Source of the DNA: Tenuifilaceae bacterium CYCD
GTDB taxonomy: Bacteria; Bacteroidota; Bacteroidia; Bacteroidales; Tenuifilaceae
Direction: 5' to 3'
Length of the DNA: 64,000 nt
Assembly (NCBI GenBank): GCA_036322835.1
Contig: AP027304.1
Location: forward strand, 3,534,001 to 3,598,000
Shown here: in pieces, positions 56,153 through 64,000 of the stretch
Layout: each line of letters begins with the position of its first letter
Numbering within the stretch: the first letter of the stretch is position 1
Translations under genes and position numbers: made by a program
The notes under the pieces: model-generated
Database searches by the model: none
What the model was told of the DNA's origin: nothing
What the model saw: only the letters and a program-made list of their open reading frames with translations

Positions 56153-56180
56153 TCCCAATAAGCTTCAAAAAAAGGTGAAG

Positions 56181-56208
56181 CCCCGCTGGAGTTCTGGCGG
56201 GGTTTTTT
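56181..56208 (+). terminator. Intrinsic terminator of iorAB
   Basis: CCCCGC at 56181-56186 pairs with GCGGGG at 56197-56202 around 10 bases, followed by TTTTTT at 56203-56208. Confidence 0.9.
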
Positions 56209-56231
56209 GGTATTGCATCACCCTCCGCCCC

Positions 56232-56260
56232 CCCTGTCAGGGTTTAAAACCCTGACAGGG
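56232..56260. repeat. REP-like palindrome
   Basis: CCCTGTCAGGGTTT and its inverse around a single base, forming a 29-base perfect palindrome. The half CCCTGACAGGG recurs at about 59571. Extragenic palindromes of this type are scattered in the right part of the window. Confidence 0.75.
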
Positions 56261-56359
56261 TCGCCATAGTAAAAATAATGACCCACCTGCTTTAATATTT
56301 TGAGTAACGGATAAATTTAAGGGAATCATTATAGTATATGTGAAAAATAATGGATATAT

Positions 56360-57169
56360 ATGTATATACTATTTAAAATGAGACAGACTAAAATGAAGAG
56401 TAAGCGAAACAAATATATGATTCGGAAATTATGGATTAGCCTTTTGATATTATCGTACATACTTTTTTCTTATTACTTTTTTAATGGTTGGTGGATTTCA
56501 TCGCTTGGAAGTGCTCTGATAATATTTTTCAGCTATTTGATTTGGAAAAATGATTTTCTGAAAGTCATTGGATTAACCATTGATTTAAAAATTGCGATCA
56601 AAACTTTATTTCTTGCAGGAGTAATTACAATATGCTCACTTGGGGTAATGAGGTATATTGCTAATAAGCAACATATAATGATACAAATTGCCGATTGGAG
56701 AGATTACTACCACGATATATTCTACATTCTTAACGAAGAAATTGTATTAGGGGCAATCATTCTTTATTATCTTGTCAATAAACAGAGAATTAAACCAATC
56801 ATTGCTTCTGTAGAATTAGCAATTGCGTTTTCTTTAATACACTTTGTTTTCTACAAATGGATATTCAACGACAAAGGCATTATTGAAATTACAACTTTAA
56901 TAACACTATTTCTCGCCGGTTTTATTAGAAATAACTTGATACTTCATTCGGGGCACATTGGTTACTCATGGGCACTTCATTTTGGATGGATAGTTATTAT
57001 GTTTGGTAGTTTTCATATATACTCAGACTCCAAGAATCCATTGTCTGAACCCGAAAAATTTAATGCCTATTTAGGTTCAACCGAAATGTTAGTATTGTCT
57101 TTAGCTTTAGCTATATGCAGTTTGATATATATGAAAAGAACAAAAACTACAGTTACAAACTCGAAATAG
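56360..57169 (+). CDS. CPBP-family intramembrane protease-like protein
   Basis: 269 aa with about seven membrane segments. It resembles CAAX/CPBP proteases: NEEIVLG (family EE-x3-R, but the Arg is not in place), SLIHFVFYKW and HSGHIGYSWALHFGW, giving the needed Glu and His residues in the right order. Activity is therefore uncertain. Several ATGs (56360, 56378, 56393, 56417) could be the start; none has a clear ribosome-binding site. Confidence 0.65.
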   Translation: MYILFKMRQTKMKSKRNKYMIRKLWISLLILSYILFSYYFFNGWWISSLGSALIIFFSYLIWKNDFLKVIGLTIDLKIAIKTLFLAGVITICSLGVMRYIANKQHIMIQIADWRDYYHDIFYILNEEIVLGAIILYYLVNKQRIKPIIASVELAIAFSLIHFVFYKWIFNDKGIIEITTLITLFLAGFIRNNLILHSGHIGYSWALHFGWIVIMFGSFHIYSDSKNPLSEPEKFNAYLGSTEMLVLSLALAICSLIYMKRTKTTVTNSK

Positions 57170-57383
57170 ATTTCAGGTAAACTGGATTACCCTGCTCAAC
57201 TTAGACCGTAAACTGAGACATTTTTATTATCACAGGCTTAGCCCGATTACAATCATGTATTGACTTCTTCGAATTATCATTTCCTGATCTCCGCTACGCT
57301 CCGTCAGGAATGTCATCAGCCCTTCTTACATTCCTGCAAAAGCAGGAATCCAAAATTCTCCACCACCATACAATTATATCATA

Positions 57384-57531
57384 GCTATCGCGCGTCTCCT
57401 GACGCGTGATACTTACAATCCTCATCTGTTGCGATGCAACGAATGGATACTCCTTTACAGAATCTTCATTCCGTGCATCGCCTTTTTATGCTACGCTTTT
57501 ATACCCCGGGTTAAAACCCGGGGCTATTCAT
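57384..57531. repeat. Dispersed intergenic repeat, copy A
   Basis: Begins GCTATCGCGCGTCTCCTGAC and ends in the palindrome CCCCGGGTTAAAACCCGGGG (57504-57523) plus CTATTCAT. Copies B (62468-62613) and C (62625-62712) share the ends. A further hairpin ATTCCTGCAAAAGCAGGAAT lies at about 57331-57350. This region and the AraC remnant fill the 579-base stretch between the CPBP gene and the tRNA. Confidence 0.85.
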
Positions 57532-57574
57532 ATTGAATCACGATGGATATTGCATTAGAACCTTCCGGCTATGA

Positions 57575-57685
57575 ACAAAACTGCAAAACCTTGCCGATGA
57601 GTTTCATTTTTCGGATTTGGCCTATATGTCGAACTACTTTAAATCGCACACCGGAATGTCGCCGAGCGAGTTCCGAAATGGGTAA
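57575..57685 (+). pseudogene. Remnant of an AraC-family regulator C terminus
   Basis: One frame reads NLADEFHFSDLAYMSNYF, then KSHTGMSPSEFRNG and a stop, which is the second helix-turn-helix of AraC/XylS proteins (F-x-DLAYMSNYFK, GMSPSEFR). It has no start and an in-frame TGA at 57572-57574, so only about 36 residues survive. Confidence 0.75.
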
Positions 57686-57713
57686 TTCAAAAATCTCCAT
57701 TTTCACCAGCCAC

Positions 57714-57744
57714 AAAAAAAACGGCTCAGATATACTCTGAGCCG
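57714..57744 (-). terminator. Terminator behind tRNA-Glu
   Basis: CGGCTCAGA (57722-57730) pairs with TCTGAGCCG (57736-57744) around TATAC; on the minus strand it is followed by a U-run (plus-strand A-run 57714-57721). Confidence 0.88.
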
Positions 57745-57748
57745 ACCC

Positions 57749-57823
57749 TGGTAGCGCATAGCAGAATCGAACTGCTATTTTCGGAATGAGAATCCGACTT
57801 CCTAACCGTTAGAAGAATGCGCC
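57749..57823 (-). tRNA. tRNA-Glu(CTC)
   Basis: 75 bases on the minus strand with CCA encoded. Acceptor GGCGCAT/ATGCGCT pairs, D-arm TCTAACGGTTAGGA is typical for Glu, anticodon stem TCGGA/TCCGA encloses the loop TTCTCAT, giving anticodon CTC, and the T-arm is AGCAG-TTCGATT-CTGCT. It lies 77 bases after gltX on the same strand and before a terminator, so it is probably processed from the gltX transcript. Confidence 0.93.
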
Positions 57824-57900
57824 ATTAAAATTCGCTGCAAATATAGAGTTTTATTGGATATTATATCAACAAGTGTATTTTTTTTAACATTTTTTCAGAA

Positions 57901-59424
57901 CTATACCGATGCTACCGCTTGCTTTAAGCGGGCAATAGTCTCATCCCTCCCAATTATGACGCAAACATCGGCAGCGTTGGGGCCATTCGATATTCCCAGA
58001 ATACATAGCCTTAGCGCATTCATAACCGCTCCCATACCGTAGCCCTTAGCGTTGATAAACGCCGCCAGATGCTCGTCTACCACACGAGCATCGAATTGCG
58101 GAATGCTCTCGAACAGAGAGATCAGCTCATCCATTACAGCAGGAGTTTCGGCCTTCCAAAACTTCTTCACCGAGGCCTCATCGTACACCGTGGGGCGCTC
58201 AAAAAAGAATGCGGACTTATCCCAGATCTCGTGCACAAAGTTCACCCGGGCTTTCATAAGCTTAACTATCAACTCAACCTTTGCTGGGCTGGCACAAATA
58301 CCCTTTTCGGCAAGTAGCTGCATGTAAATACTGGTCACCTCGGCATCGCTTTTTGCAAGGAGGTACTGATGGTTGAACCATTTAGCCTTTTCGGGATCGA
58401 ACCGAGCGCCCGATTTGTTCACCCGCTCCAGCGAGAATTGTTGGATTAAATCGTCCATGCTGAAAATTTCCTGCTCGGTGCCGGGATTCCATCCAAGCAG
58501 CGCCAAAAGATTCACAAAAGCCTCGGGGAAATAGCCATCCTCTCTGTAGCCGCGCGAAGTCTCTCCCTCGGGCGAAGTCCAACGGAGTGGAAATACAGGG
58601 AATCCCATTTTATCACCATCGCGCTTGCTAAGTTTTCCATTACCTGTTGGTTTCAACAGTAATGGAAGATGGGCAAATTGTGGCATTCTATCAGTCCATC
58701 CTAACGCACGGTAAAGCAGCACATGCAAAGGAAGCGATGGCAACCACTCCTCGCCCCGGATTACATGCGATATTTCCATCAGGTAATCGTCGGTAACGTT
58801 GGCCAAATGATAGGTAGGAAGCATATCGGCACTTTTGAATAGCACCTTATCGTCGAGTGTAGCGGTGTTAACCACCACTTCGCCACGAATTAAATCGTGC
58901 ATCAGCAACTCCTCGTTCTCGGGCATCCTGAAACGAATAACCCACTGGTCGCCTCTATCTACTCTGGCCCTAACCTCATCCAAGGGCAAAACCAACGAGG
59001 TTTGCATGCTATTGCGGATAGCATGATTGTATATAAAGGTTTGCCCCTTTAGCTCGGCAGCTTTGCGGTGCTCGTCGAGCGATTCGGGGGTATCGAATGC
59101 ATAGTAGGCATAGCCCGCATCAACCAGTTGATCAGCATACTGGCGGTATATGGCACGGCGCTCGCTCTGGCGATAGGGCGCATGCTTTCCGCCCTCAACA
59201 ACACCCTCGTCCACTTTAATTCCACACCAACGCAGAGCTTCGTTAATATATTCCTCGGCACCCGGCACAAAGCGTTGCGAATCGGTATCCTCAATCCTCA
59301 ATAAAAAATCGCCACCATGCTGCTTCGCGAAAAAGTAATTAAACAACGCGGTGCGTACACCGCCAATATGTAGTGGGCCAGTTGGGCTGGGAGCAAATCG
59401 AACTCGTACTCTGCGGGTTTCCAT
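57901..59424 (-). CDS. gltX: Glutamyl-tRNA synthetase
   Basis: 507 aa from ATG 59424 (METRRVRVRFAPSPTGPLHIGG); the frame runs 53 codons further upstream but without family sequence. HIGH box in LHIGG, KMSKS-type loop in KLSKRDG, class I catalytic fold, then the anticodon-binding C terminus. It charges tRNA-Glu; the gene for a tRNA-Glu(CTC) lies directly behind it. Base composition here is richer in G and C than most of the window. Confidence 0.96.
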   Translation of the reverse strand: METRRVRVRFAPSPTGPLHIGGVRTALFNYFFAKQHGGDFLLRIEDTDSQRFVPGAEEYINEALRWCGIKVDEGVVEGGKHAPYRQSERRAIYRQYADQLVDAGYAYYAFDTPESLDEHRKAAELKGQTFIYNHAIRNSMQTSLVLPLDEVRARVDRGDQWVIRFRMPENEELLMHDLIRGEVVVNTATLDDKVLFKSADMLPTYHLANVTDDYLMEISHVIRGEEWLPSLPLHVLLYRALGWTDRMPQFAHLPLLLKPTGNGKLSKRDGDKMGFPVFPLRWTSPEGETSRGYREDGYFPEAFVNLLALLGWNPGTEQEIFSMDDLIQQFSLERVNKSGARFDPEKAKWFNHQYLLAKSDAEVTSIYMQLLAEKGICASPAKVELIVKLMKARVNFVHEIWDKSAFFFERPTVYDEASVKKFWKAETPAVMDELISLFESIPQFDARVVDEHLAAFINAKGYGMGAVMNALRLCILGISNGPNAADVCVIIGRDETIARLKQAVASV

Positions 59425-59445
59425 AGTTTTAAAATTTTCGGGGAA

Positions 59446-59453
59446 CAAAAATA
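59446..59453 (-). promoter_or_regulatory. -7 promoter box of gltX
   Basis: TATTTTTG on the minus strand, 22 bases upstream of the gltX ATG. Confidence 0.55.
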
Positions 59454-59695
59454 GAAAAATTATATTGCAACTACGAGCATGGAAACAAGGATTATTATAA
59501 GAAACGGAAGCATTGCATGTATCACTTCGCCTCGCTATGCGGTTTAAAACCTGGGGTACAAACAAAAATCCCTGACAGGGCAAGATAATAAAGAGCCTTC
59601 CCCACTTCGGATACAGGCTATCCTATCATTTTAACACAATAGCCTATCGATTTGATGCGATAGCCCATCAATCAAGTACCCCATCGTGTCAAAAC

Positions 59696-60020
59696 GATAC
59701 GAGGGGGTACTTCGAAAGAGGGAGGGGGTACTTCGGAAGTACCCCCTCCCACCTCCGGAGTGGATGCATCCTCAAAAAAGATAGATGAATCCGGTTTTGA
59801 AGTACCCCTATCCTCAAAATGGATGGATGCATCCGGTTTTGAAGTACCCCCATCCTCAAAATGGATAGATTGATCTTCATTTTTTGAGGATGAATCCTAT
59901 TTTGGAGTACCCCCTCCCACTTAAATTGAGGATGCATCTTCAAATTTTGAGGATCGATCCTGTTTTGAAGTGGGGAGGGGTACTTCGGAAGTACCCCTCC
60001 CCACTTCCGAAGTACCCCCC
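59696..60020. repeat. Palindrome and 42-bp repeat field between gltX and the R-M genes
   Basis: Two long inverted repeats share a core TACTTC-G-GAAGTA: 59720-59750 (15-bp arms) and 59967-60007 (20-bp arms). Between them, units starting GGTTTTGAAGTACCCC repeat at a 42-base spacing (59793 and 59835), with related 63-base units built of GAGGATGCATC and GAAGTACCCC blocks. The minus-strand frame reads GVLQNRIHPSFLRM-like peptides repeated, but starts only with TTG and is not supported as a gene. The rest of 59425-60269 shows only AT-rich sequence and shorter repeats (CCTGACAGGG near 59571, ATAGCC motifs near 59640-59670). Confidence 0.85.
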
Positions 60021-60269
60021 CTGCTACCCCATTATGATCTTCTCCAACCAAACCAAATCAAACCTTCCAGCATCCGAAGGCTCTGGAAACGTTAATACAG
60101 ATCCGGGTAAGGCAAGCAAAATTATGATCCAGATGTTTTGTTATTGCATGATAATGAATAAATTTGAGGGAGATGAATAGTATAGGGATATACTGTACAA
60201 CTTATAAATACAATAGTTAGCGGAAAGGCTAAGAAAAACGCTACTAACAATTTATCTCATTGATTTTTG

Positions 60270-60277
60270 TATCTTTG
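60270..60277 (+). promoter_or_regulatory. -7 promoter box giving a near-leaderless mRNA
   Basis: TATCTTTG fits TAnnTTTG, and the methyltransferase ATG (60282) begins only four bases later, so transcription would start at or next to the start codon. Confidence 0.6.
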
Positions 60278-60281
60278 CAAA

Positions 60282-61583
60282 ATGACATACAGAACAGAAA
60301 ATATACAGTTGGATTTATTTCCAGAAGAGGAAGTTACAGGACAGGATTATACTGCGACTTTTGCTGATAACATGACGCTCCCAGTTCATAAGTGGTATAG
60401 GTATACTGCTGGGTTTTCAGCAGTATGGGTAAATGAACTAATTAAAAAAGAAAAGCTTAACGGACGAAACAAAATCATTGACCCATTTGCCGGTTCGGGA
60501 ACTGTATTGCTTGAATGTGAATTTGAAAATGTTGATGGAATTGGAATTGAAGCGCATCCTTATATTTATCGAATTGCAAAAGCCAAATTAAACTGGAATT
60601 ATCCTGCAGATAAGTTTAAAAATAGAGCATTATTAATATTAGCAAAAGCTAAAACTATAACAATAAATAAAACTGACTTTCCAAAGCTAATTTCAAGTTG
60701 TTATCCAATTGAGATTGCTCAAAAATTAGAATCATTAAAACAGGCATGGATAAATGAGGAACAAGAGGATGATATAAGAGATTTTAACTGGTTCATTATT
60801 ACTTCAATTTTACGTATTTCTTCACCTGTAGGTACTGCTCAATGGCAATATATTCAGCCCAATAAGACAAAATCTAAGGTAGTTGACCCATTTGTGGCAT
60901 TCGAACAAAAAGTCAATGATATGTATACTGATATGAAACGGTTGCAAAACCGTTTCCCTAAAAGTACCAAATCTGTTGTTTTCAATGAGGATGCACGAAA
61001 TATTCAATCAATTCCTGATAAATGGGGAGATTTGGTAATTACTTCGCCTCCTTATGCTAATAATTATGATTATGCAGATGCAACTCGCTTAGAAATGATA
61101 TTTTGGGGAGATATTTCAGGGTGGGGAGATTTACAAGACAATGTAAGAAAGCACTTGGTAAGAGCTTGTACTCAGCATGTTTCCAAGTTGAACGGCGAAA
61201 TAAATGATATTCTTTCAAATAAACGATTAGACCCTATTAAAACCGAGTTATTTGAGGTATTTGAAACTTTAAAGGCAGAAAGACTAAAGCATGGTGGAAA
61301 AAAAAATTATCATTTGATGATTGCTGCCTATTTTAATGATCTTGCTAATGTGTTTTATTCACTACGTAAAGTTACAAATGACAATTGCTTGATGTGTTTT
61401 GTAATTGGTGATTCTGCACCATACGGGATTTATGTTCCTGTTGATAAATGGTTAGGAGAATTAGCAGTTTCGGCAGGATTTAAGAGCTATTCTTTTGAGA
61501 AATTACGAGATAGAAATATTAAATGGAAAAATAGAAAGCACACGGTGCCTTTAAAAGAAGGCAGATTGTGGATTAATGGATAA
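60282..61583 (+). CDS. DNA methyltransferase of a type II restriction-modification pair
   Basis: 433 aa from ATG 60282 (a TTG at 60267 is inside the promoter box). SAM motif DPFAGSGTVLLE (about 71-82) comes before the catalytic TSPPYANNYDY (about 254-264). TSPPY is typical of N4-cytosine enzymes; the motif order is that of the alpha/gamma class arrangement. The partner endonuclease gene begins 3 bases after the stop. The recognition site is not deducible. Confidence 0.86.
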   Translation: MTYRTENIQLDLFPEEEVTGQDYTATFADNMTLPVHKWYRYTAGFSAVWVNELIKKEKLNGRNKIIDPFAGSGTVLLECEFENVDGIGIEAHPYIYRIAKAKLNWNYPADKFKNRALLILAKAKTITINKTDFPKLISSCYPIEIAQKLESLKQAWINEEQEDDIRDFNWFIITSILRISSPVGTAQWQYIQPNKTKSKVVDPFVAFEQKVNDMYTDMKRLQNRFPKSTKSVVFNEDARNIQSIPDKWGDLVITSPPYANNYDYADATRLEMIFWGDISGWGDLQDNVRKHLVRACTQHVSKLNGEINDILSNKRLDPIKTELFEVFETLKAERLKHGGKKNYHLMIAAYFNDLANVFYSLRKVTNDNCLMCFVIGDSAPYGIYVPVDKWLGELAVSAGFKSYSFEKLRDRNIKWKNRKHTVPLKEGRLWING

Positions 61584-61586
61584 AAA

Positions 61587-62447
61587 ATGGCAGAATCATA
61601 CTCTCATAAATTTGGACAAATTATTGGCGATTTATTAGAAATCGCTATTCAGTCTCATCTTGAAAAATTTGCCAAAAAGAATAAATTATTTCTTGATAAA
61701 AAAGGCGATAGAGAAGCGAGACCTGGTAAAAAAGTTACTTGGATTGATAATAAAGGAAATAAGCATGACCTTGATTTTGTTATCGAAAGAGGAGGAACAG
61801 AAAAGAAAATTGGAATACCAATTGCTTTTATTGAATCAGCGTGGAGACGATATACAAAGCATTCAAGAAACAAAGCACAGGAAATACAAAGTGCAATAAT
61901 TCCTTTAATTGAAAAGTACAAAAATTCTTCACCCTTTATTGGAGTTGTTTTGGCTGGTGTTTTTACTGAAGGGGCATTAAATCAGCTAAAATCATTAGGT
62001 TTCGGTGTTTTATACTTTCCATATGATACAGTGGTAAAAGCATTTCAAAAATATGGTATTGATGCATCATTCGATGAAAAAACCACAGAAATAGATTTTA
62101 AGGCAAAAATTAGAAAATGGGAGGCTCTTGAAGACAAAGGATCTGTTGCAAAAGAACTGTTAAAACTTAATAAAGTTCATGTTGATGAGTTTTTTAATTC
62201 GTTGACTAACTCTGTTTCTCGTTATATTGAAAAGATTCTAATTTTGCCACTCCATGGTCAAGAGTCAACCAAAGATACAATTATTGAAGCGATTGATTTT
62301 CTTAAAAGTGACTCAGAATGCAATGTTAAGGCTCCTTTGGTTAGATATGAAATTATAATAAAGTACAATACTGGGGATAAAATTGAAGCATCATTTAAGG
62401 ATAAAAAAGATGCTATAAAATTCTTAGAAACTTATAAATTGAATTAA
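61587..62447 (+). CDS. Restriction endonuclease of the same pair
   Basis: 286 aa, directly behind the methyltransferase. I recognise no named type, but a conserved core DLDFVIERGGTEKKIG and IAFIESAWRRYTKHSRNK with acidic and lysine residues fits a PD-(D/E)xK-like nuclease. Also common in such enzymes is the following KAQEIQSAI. The pairing and spacing make a type II R-M system the best reading; the exact active-site residues are not certain. Confidence 0.75.
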   Translation: MAESYSHKFGQIIGDLLEIAIQSHLEKFAKKNKLFLDKKGDREARPGKKVTWIDNKGNKHDLDFVIERGGTEKKIGIPIAFIESAWRRYTKHSRNKAQEIQSAIIPLIEKYKNSSPFIGVVLAGVFTEGALNQLKSLGFGVLYFPYDTVVKAFQKYGIDASFDEKTTEIDFKAKIRKWEALEDKGSVAKELLKLNKVHVDEFFNSLTNSVSRYIEKILILPLHGQESTKDTIIEAIDFLKSDSECNVKAPLVRYEIIIKYNTGDKIEASFKDKKDAIKFLETYKLN

Positions 62448-62467
62448 AAAAAACAACAGGTAACACC

Positions 62468-62613
62468 GCTATCGCGCGTCTCCTGATGCGTGATAATTAC
62501 AATCAGCATCCATTGCGATGCAACTAATCTGTAACCAGACCTAGAATGGACAAACTGTGCATCGCTATTTTTTATTCCCATTTTTCCCCGGGTTGAAACC
62601 CGGGGCTATTCAT
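62468..62613. repeat. Dispersed intergenic repeat, copy B
   Basis: Same architecture as copy A: GCTATCGCGCGTCTCCTGA start, TTGCGATGCAAC and GTGCATCG in the middle, CCCCGGGTTGAAACCCGGGG (62586-62605) and CTATTCAT at the end. It begins 20 bases after the endonuclease stop. Confidence 0.85.
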
Positions 62614-62624
62614 TTTAAATCACC

Positions 62625-62712
62625 GCTATCGCGCGTCTCCTGACGCGTGATACTTACAATACTCATCCCTTACGATACAACTATAGGGTTTTGAACCCGA
62701 CGTTAAACCCGG
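62625..62712. repeat. Dispersed intergenic repeat, copy C (degenerate)
   Basis: GCTATCGCGCGTCTCCTGAC opens it, followed by GCGTGATACTTACAAT as in copy A. Its second half decays (GGGTTTTGAACCC in place of the strong palindrome). It runs into the esterase remnant. Confidence 0.75.
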
Positions 62713-63153
62713 TACCGAAAATTTCAGAAAATTCATCAACGATGAGTTAATTCCTCATATCAATAATACCTACAGAACAACCAATGAAAAGATACTATGC
62801 GGACAATCGTTGAGTGGTGTTTTTACACTGTACTATTTACTTTCAAGTCCCAATTCGTTTGATTCGTAATATGCAGCGGTGCATTTCTCGATTGCGAAGA
62901 GTATTTCGACAACTTAACCGCTAATTTTCTAAAAACAAAGGAGAATAAAACAATAAAGATATTTTTAACCCACGGGCTAAAAGACCCTCTAGATCCTGAT
63001 GGAACTAATAAAAAACAACTGACAGATTTTAGCCAAAAGATTGCATCAAAAGAGAATGTTGTTTGCAATCTGAAAGTTTACGAAGATGAAGGACATGTTC
63101 CTTTCCAAAGTTTATATCAAGGGTTAAGGTTTATATATTCATCAAATAATTAA
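62711..63153 (+). pseudogene. Decayed alpha/beta-hydrolase esterase
   Basis: Two frames together read an esterase of the YbbA/IroE-like type. The first (from 62717) has FRKFINDELIPHINNTYR and the nucleophile motif GQSLSG, and stops with TAA at 62867-62869. The second picks up EEYFDNLTANFLKTK and later YEDEGHVPFQ with the catalytic His, ending with TAA at 63151-63153. The start is missing and at least one frameshift and one nonsense change occur, so it is inactive. The 5' part is lost at the repeat copy C. Confidence 0.82.
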
Positions 63154-63231
63154 TAAAACCTTACAACATCCAAAGAACTTGTACGCTTTATTAAAAATCC
63201 TAACTAAATATAGTAATGTGCACTGGCTTTA

Positions 63232-64000
63232 CTATATTTTCACAAATTCCCTAAAATTATTTCTGTCAATTACGTGTCCTTGAGCATTATATGTCTCCAT
63301 AAAGTTTTGAGGGAATTTTGTTTTTTTATTGTTCCATTTAAATTCAAACCCTACAATTTGCCCATCTTTCTCTTCTACATAATCTATTTCCTGTTGTTGT
63401 TTTGTTCGCCAAAAATACATTTTGGCGAAAGTGTCTTTATAAATGTTTTGCTTCCTTCTTTCCGATACCAAAAAATTCTCCCATAAAGCACCTTTATCAA
63501 CCCTTAAATCTAATTGATTAAAATTACCAATAATCATATTTCTAATACCATTATCGTAGAAGTAAACCTTCCTGTTCTGCTTTATCTCGTTCCGTATGTT
63601 TCTGCTAAAACTATTTAATCTAAAAACTATATACCCTTTTTCTAAAATATCAATATACTTTTGAACTGTAATTTTGTTAATCCCAATCAGTTGCGATAAC
63701 TCATTGTAATTTACCTCACTACCCATTTGCAATGCCAATGCTTGCAGCAATTTCTCAAGAACTTCAGGTCTTCTTATATCTGAAAAGGCCAGTATATCGC
63801 GATACAAGTAACTATTTATAAGATTTTTCAATGTTTCCCTTTCCTTCCCTTGATTATTAATAACCTCAGGATAGAATCCATATAGCAATCTGTTTTCGAG
63901 TTGCTGTTCCGATTTTATAATTCCAATTTTACTTTCGTATTCATCCCAAGAAATTGGGAATAATTCATACTCCCATTTTCGGCCAGTTAAAGGTTCATTT
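63232..64000 (-). CDS. DUF4143-type AAA ATPase, truncated at the window edge
   Basis: The frame continues past 63888 (a TTG there is only an apparent start) to the window edge, reading EPLTGRKWEYELFPISWDEY, so this is the C-terminal part of a larger protein. The remaining ~256 residues match the DUF4143 half of the AAA+ATPase/DUF4143 family (YLYRDILAFSDIRRPEVLEKLLQALA, winged-helix NELSQLIGINKITVQKYIDILE, then a restriction-like fold with WRTKQQQEIDYVEEKDGQIVGFEFKW). The ATPase domain with Walker motifs lies outside. The cellular role is unproven; a nuclease fold is likely at the end. Confidence 0.85.
   Translation of the reverse strand, partial: NEPLTGRKWEYELFPISWDEYESKIGIIKSEQQLENRLLYGFYPEVINNQGKERETLKNLINSYLYRDILAFSDIRRPEVLEKLLQALALQMGSEVNYNELSQLIGINKITVQKYIDILEKGYIVFRLNSFSRNIRNEIKQNRKVYFYDNGIRNMIIGNFNQLDLRVDKGALWENFLVSERRKQNIYKDTFAKMYFWRTKQQQEIDYVEEKDGQIVGFEFKWNNKKTKFPQNFMETYNAQGHVIDRNNFREFVKI

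Noticed and set aside
57543-57740. 65-aa frame before the tRNA
   Set aside because: A different frame of the same DNA encodes a recognisable AraC fragment, so this one is a shadow.
59689-60051. 120-aa minus-strand frame of repeated GVLQNR peptides
   Set aside because: Starts with TTG, lies wholly inside a repeat field and has no ribosome-binding site; described as a repeat.
59884-60180. 98-aa plus-strand frame over the same repeat field
   Set aside because: Overlaps the palindromes, no family resemblance.
62823-63068. 81-aa minus-strand frame in the esterase remnant
   Set aside because: Complement of the decayed esterase; no own features.

Overview
The window comes from the chromosome of a Bacteroidota bacterium, probably a Bacteroidia-type anaerobe or facultative anaerobe. 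Several signs support this. TAnnTTTG promoter boxes lie in front of many genes. There are TonB-dependent receptors with an N-terminal carboxypeptidase-regulatory-like domain, a HmuY-type heme lipoprotein, a SiaB/SiaC signalling pair, a fused Hdr/Dsr-type redox complex and an indolepyruvate:ferredoxin oxidoreductase. The sequence is moderately AT-rich. No genus can be named from the sequence alone. Layout: 0-4.5 kb is a heterodisulfide-reductase-like operon (tail of an unseen gene, HdrB-like, short HdrA-like, HdrC-like, and a DsrMK-like membrane fusion). 4.6-9.2 kb has a peptidoglycan glycosyltransferase, a TPR protein, a 42-bp minisatellite, a methyltransferase and a lipoprotein. 9.2-14.6 kb has a FabF ketosynthase and a TetR regulator with two matching operators, then small enzymes (ICMT-like methyltransferase, isochorismatase-like hydrolase, Nudix hydrolase). 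14.6-18.0 kb is a HmuY/TonB-receptor heme uptake operon. 18.1-21.7 kb holds a MATE transporter and a DPP IV-like peptidase. 21.9-27.4 kb is an operon of two envelope proteins and a 1032-aa TerB-like/FHA-like/ABC transporter fusion, converging on siaC-siaB. An IS1595-family element sits directly upstream of the siaB promoter box.  28.5-38 kb is mostly housekeeping on the minus strand: THUMP rRNA methyltransferase, DEAD-box helicase, S41 protease, guaA, rnz, a STAS protein and rpsA. 38.2-42.9 kb makes nucleotide-sugar and sugar-phosphate enzymes (UDP-glucuronate decarboxylase, RmlC, RmlD, phosphohexomutase) plus a YjbQ protein. 42.9-52.4 kb holds two lipoproteins, an aminopeptidase P, a hybrid histidine kinase, a tiny ribbon-helix-helix-like protein and a second TonB receptor. 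52.5-56.2 kb has a phosphatase-fold protein without its nucleophile, a second YjbQ paralogue and iorAB. A possible leader peptide and two hairpins precede iorAB.  The last 8 kb looks like accessory DNA: REP-like palindromes in several copies, an AraC-family remnant, gltX followed by a tRNA-Glu(CTC), a repeat and palindrome field, a two-gene restriction-modification system, a decayed esterase and an edge-truncated DUF4143-type ATPase. The strongest candidates for something new are the TerB/FHA/ABC operon, the leader-hairpin region upstream of iorAB, the two 42-bp-period repeat fields, and the compact Hdr/Dsr-like complex with a degenerate cluster site.
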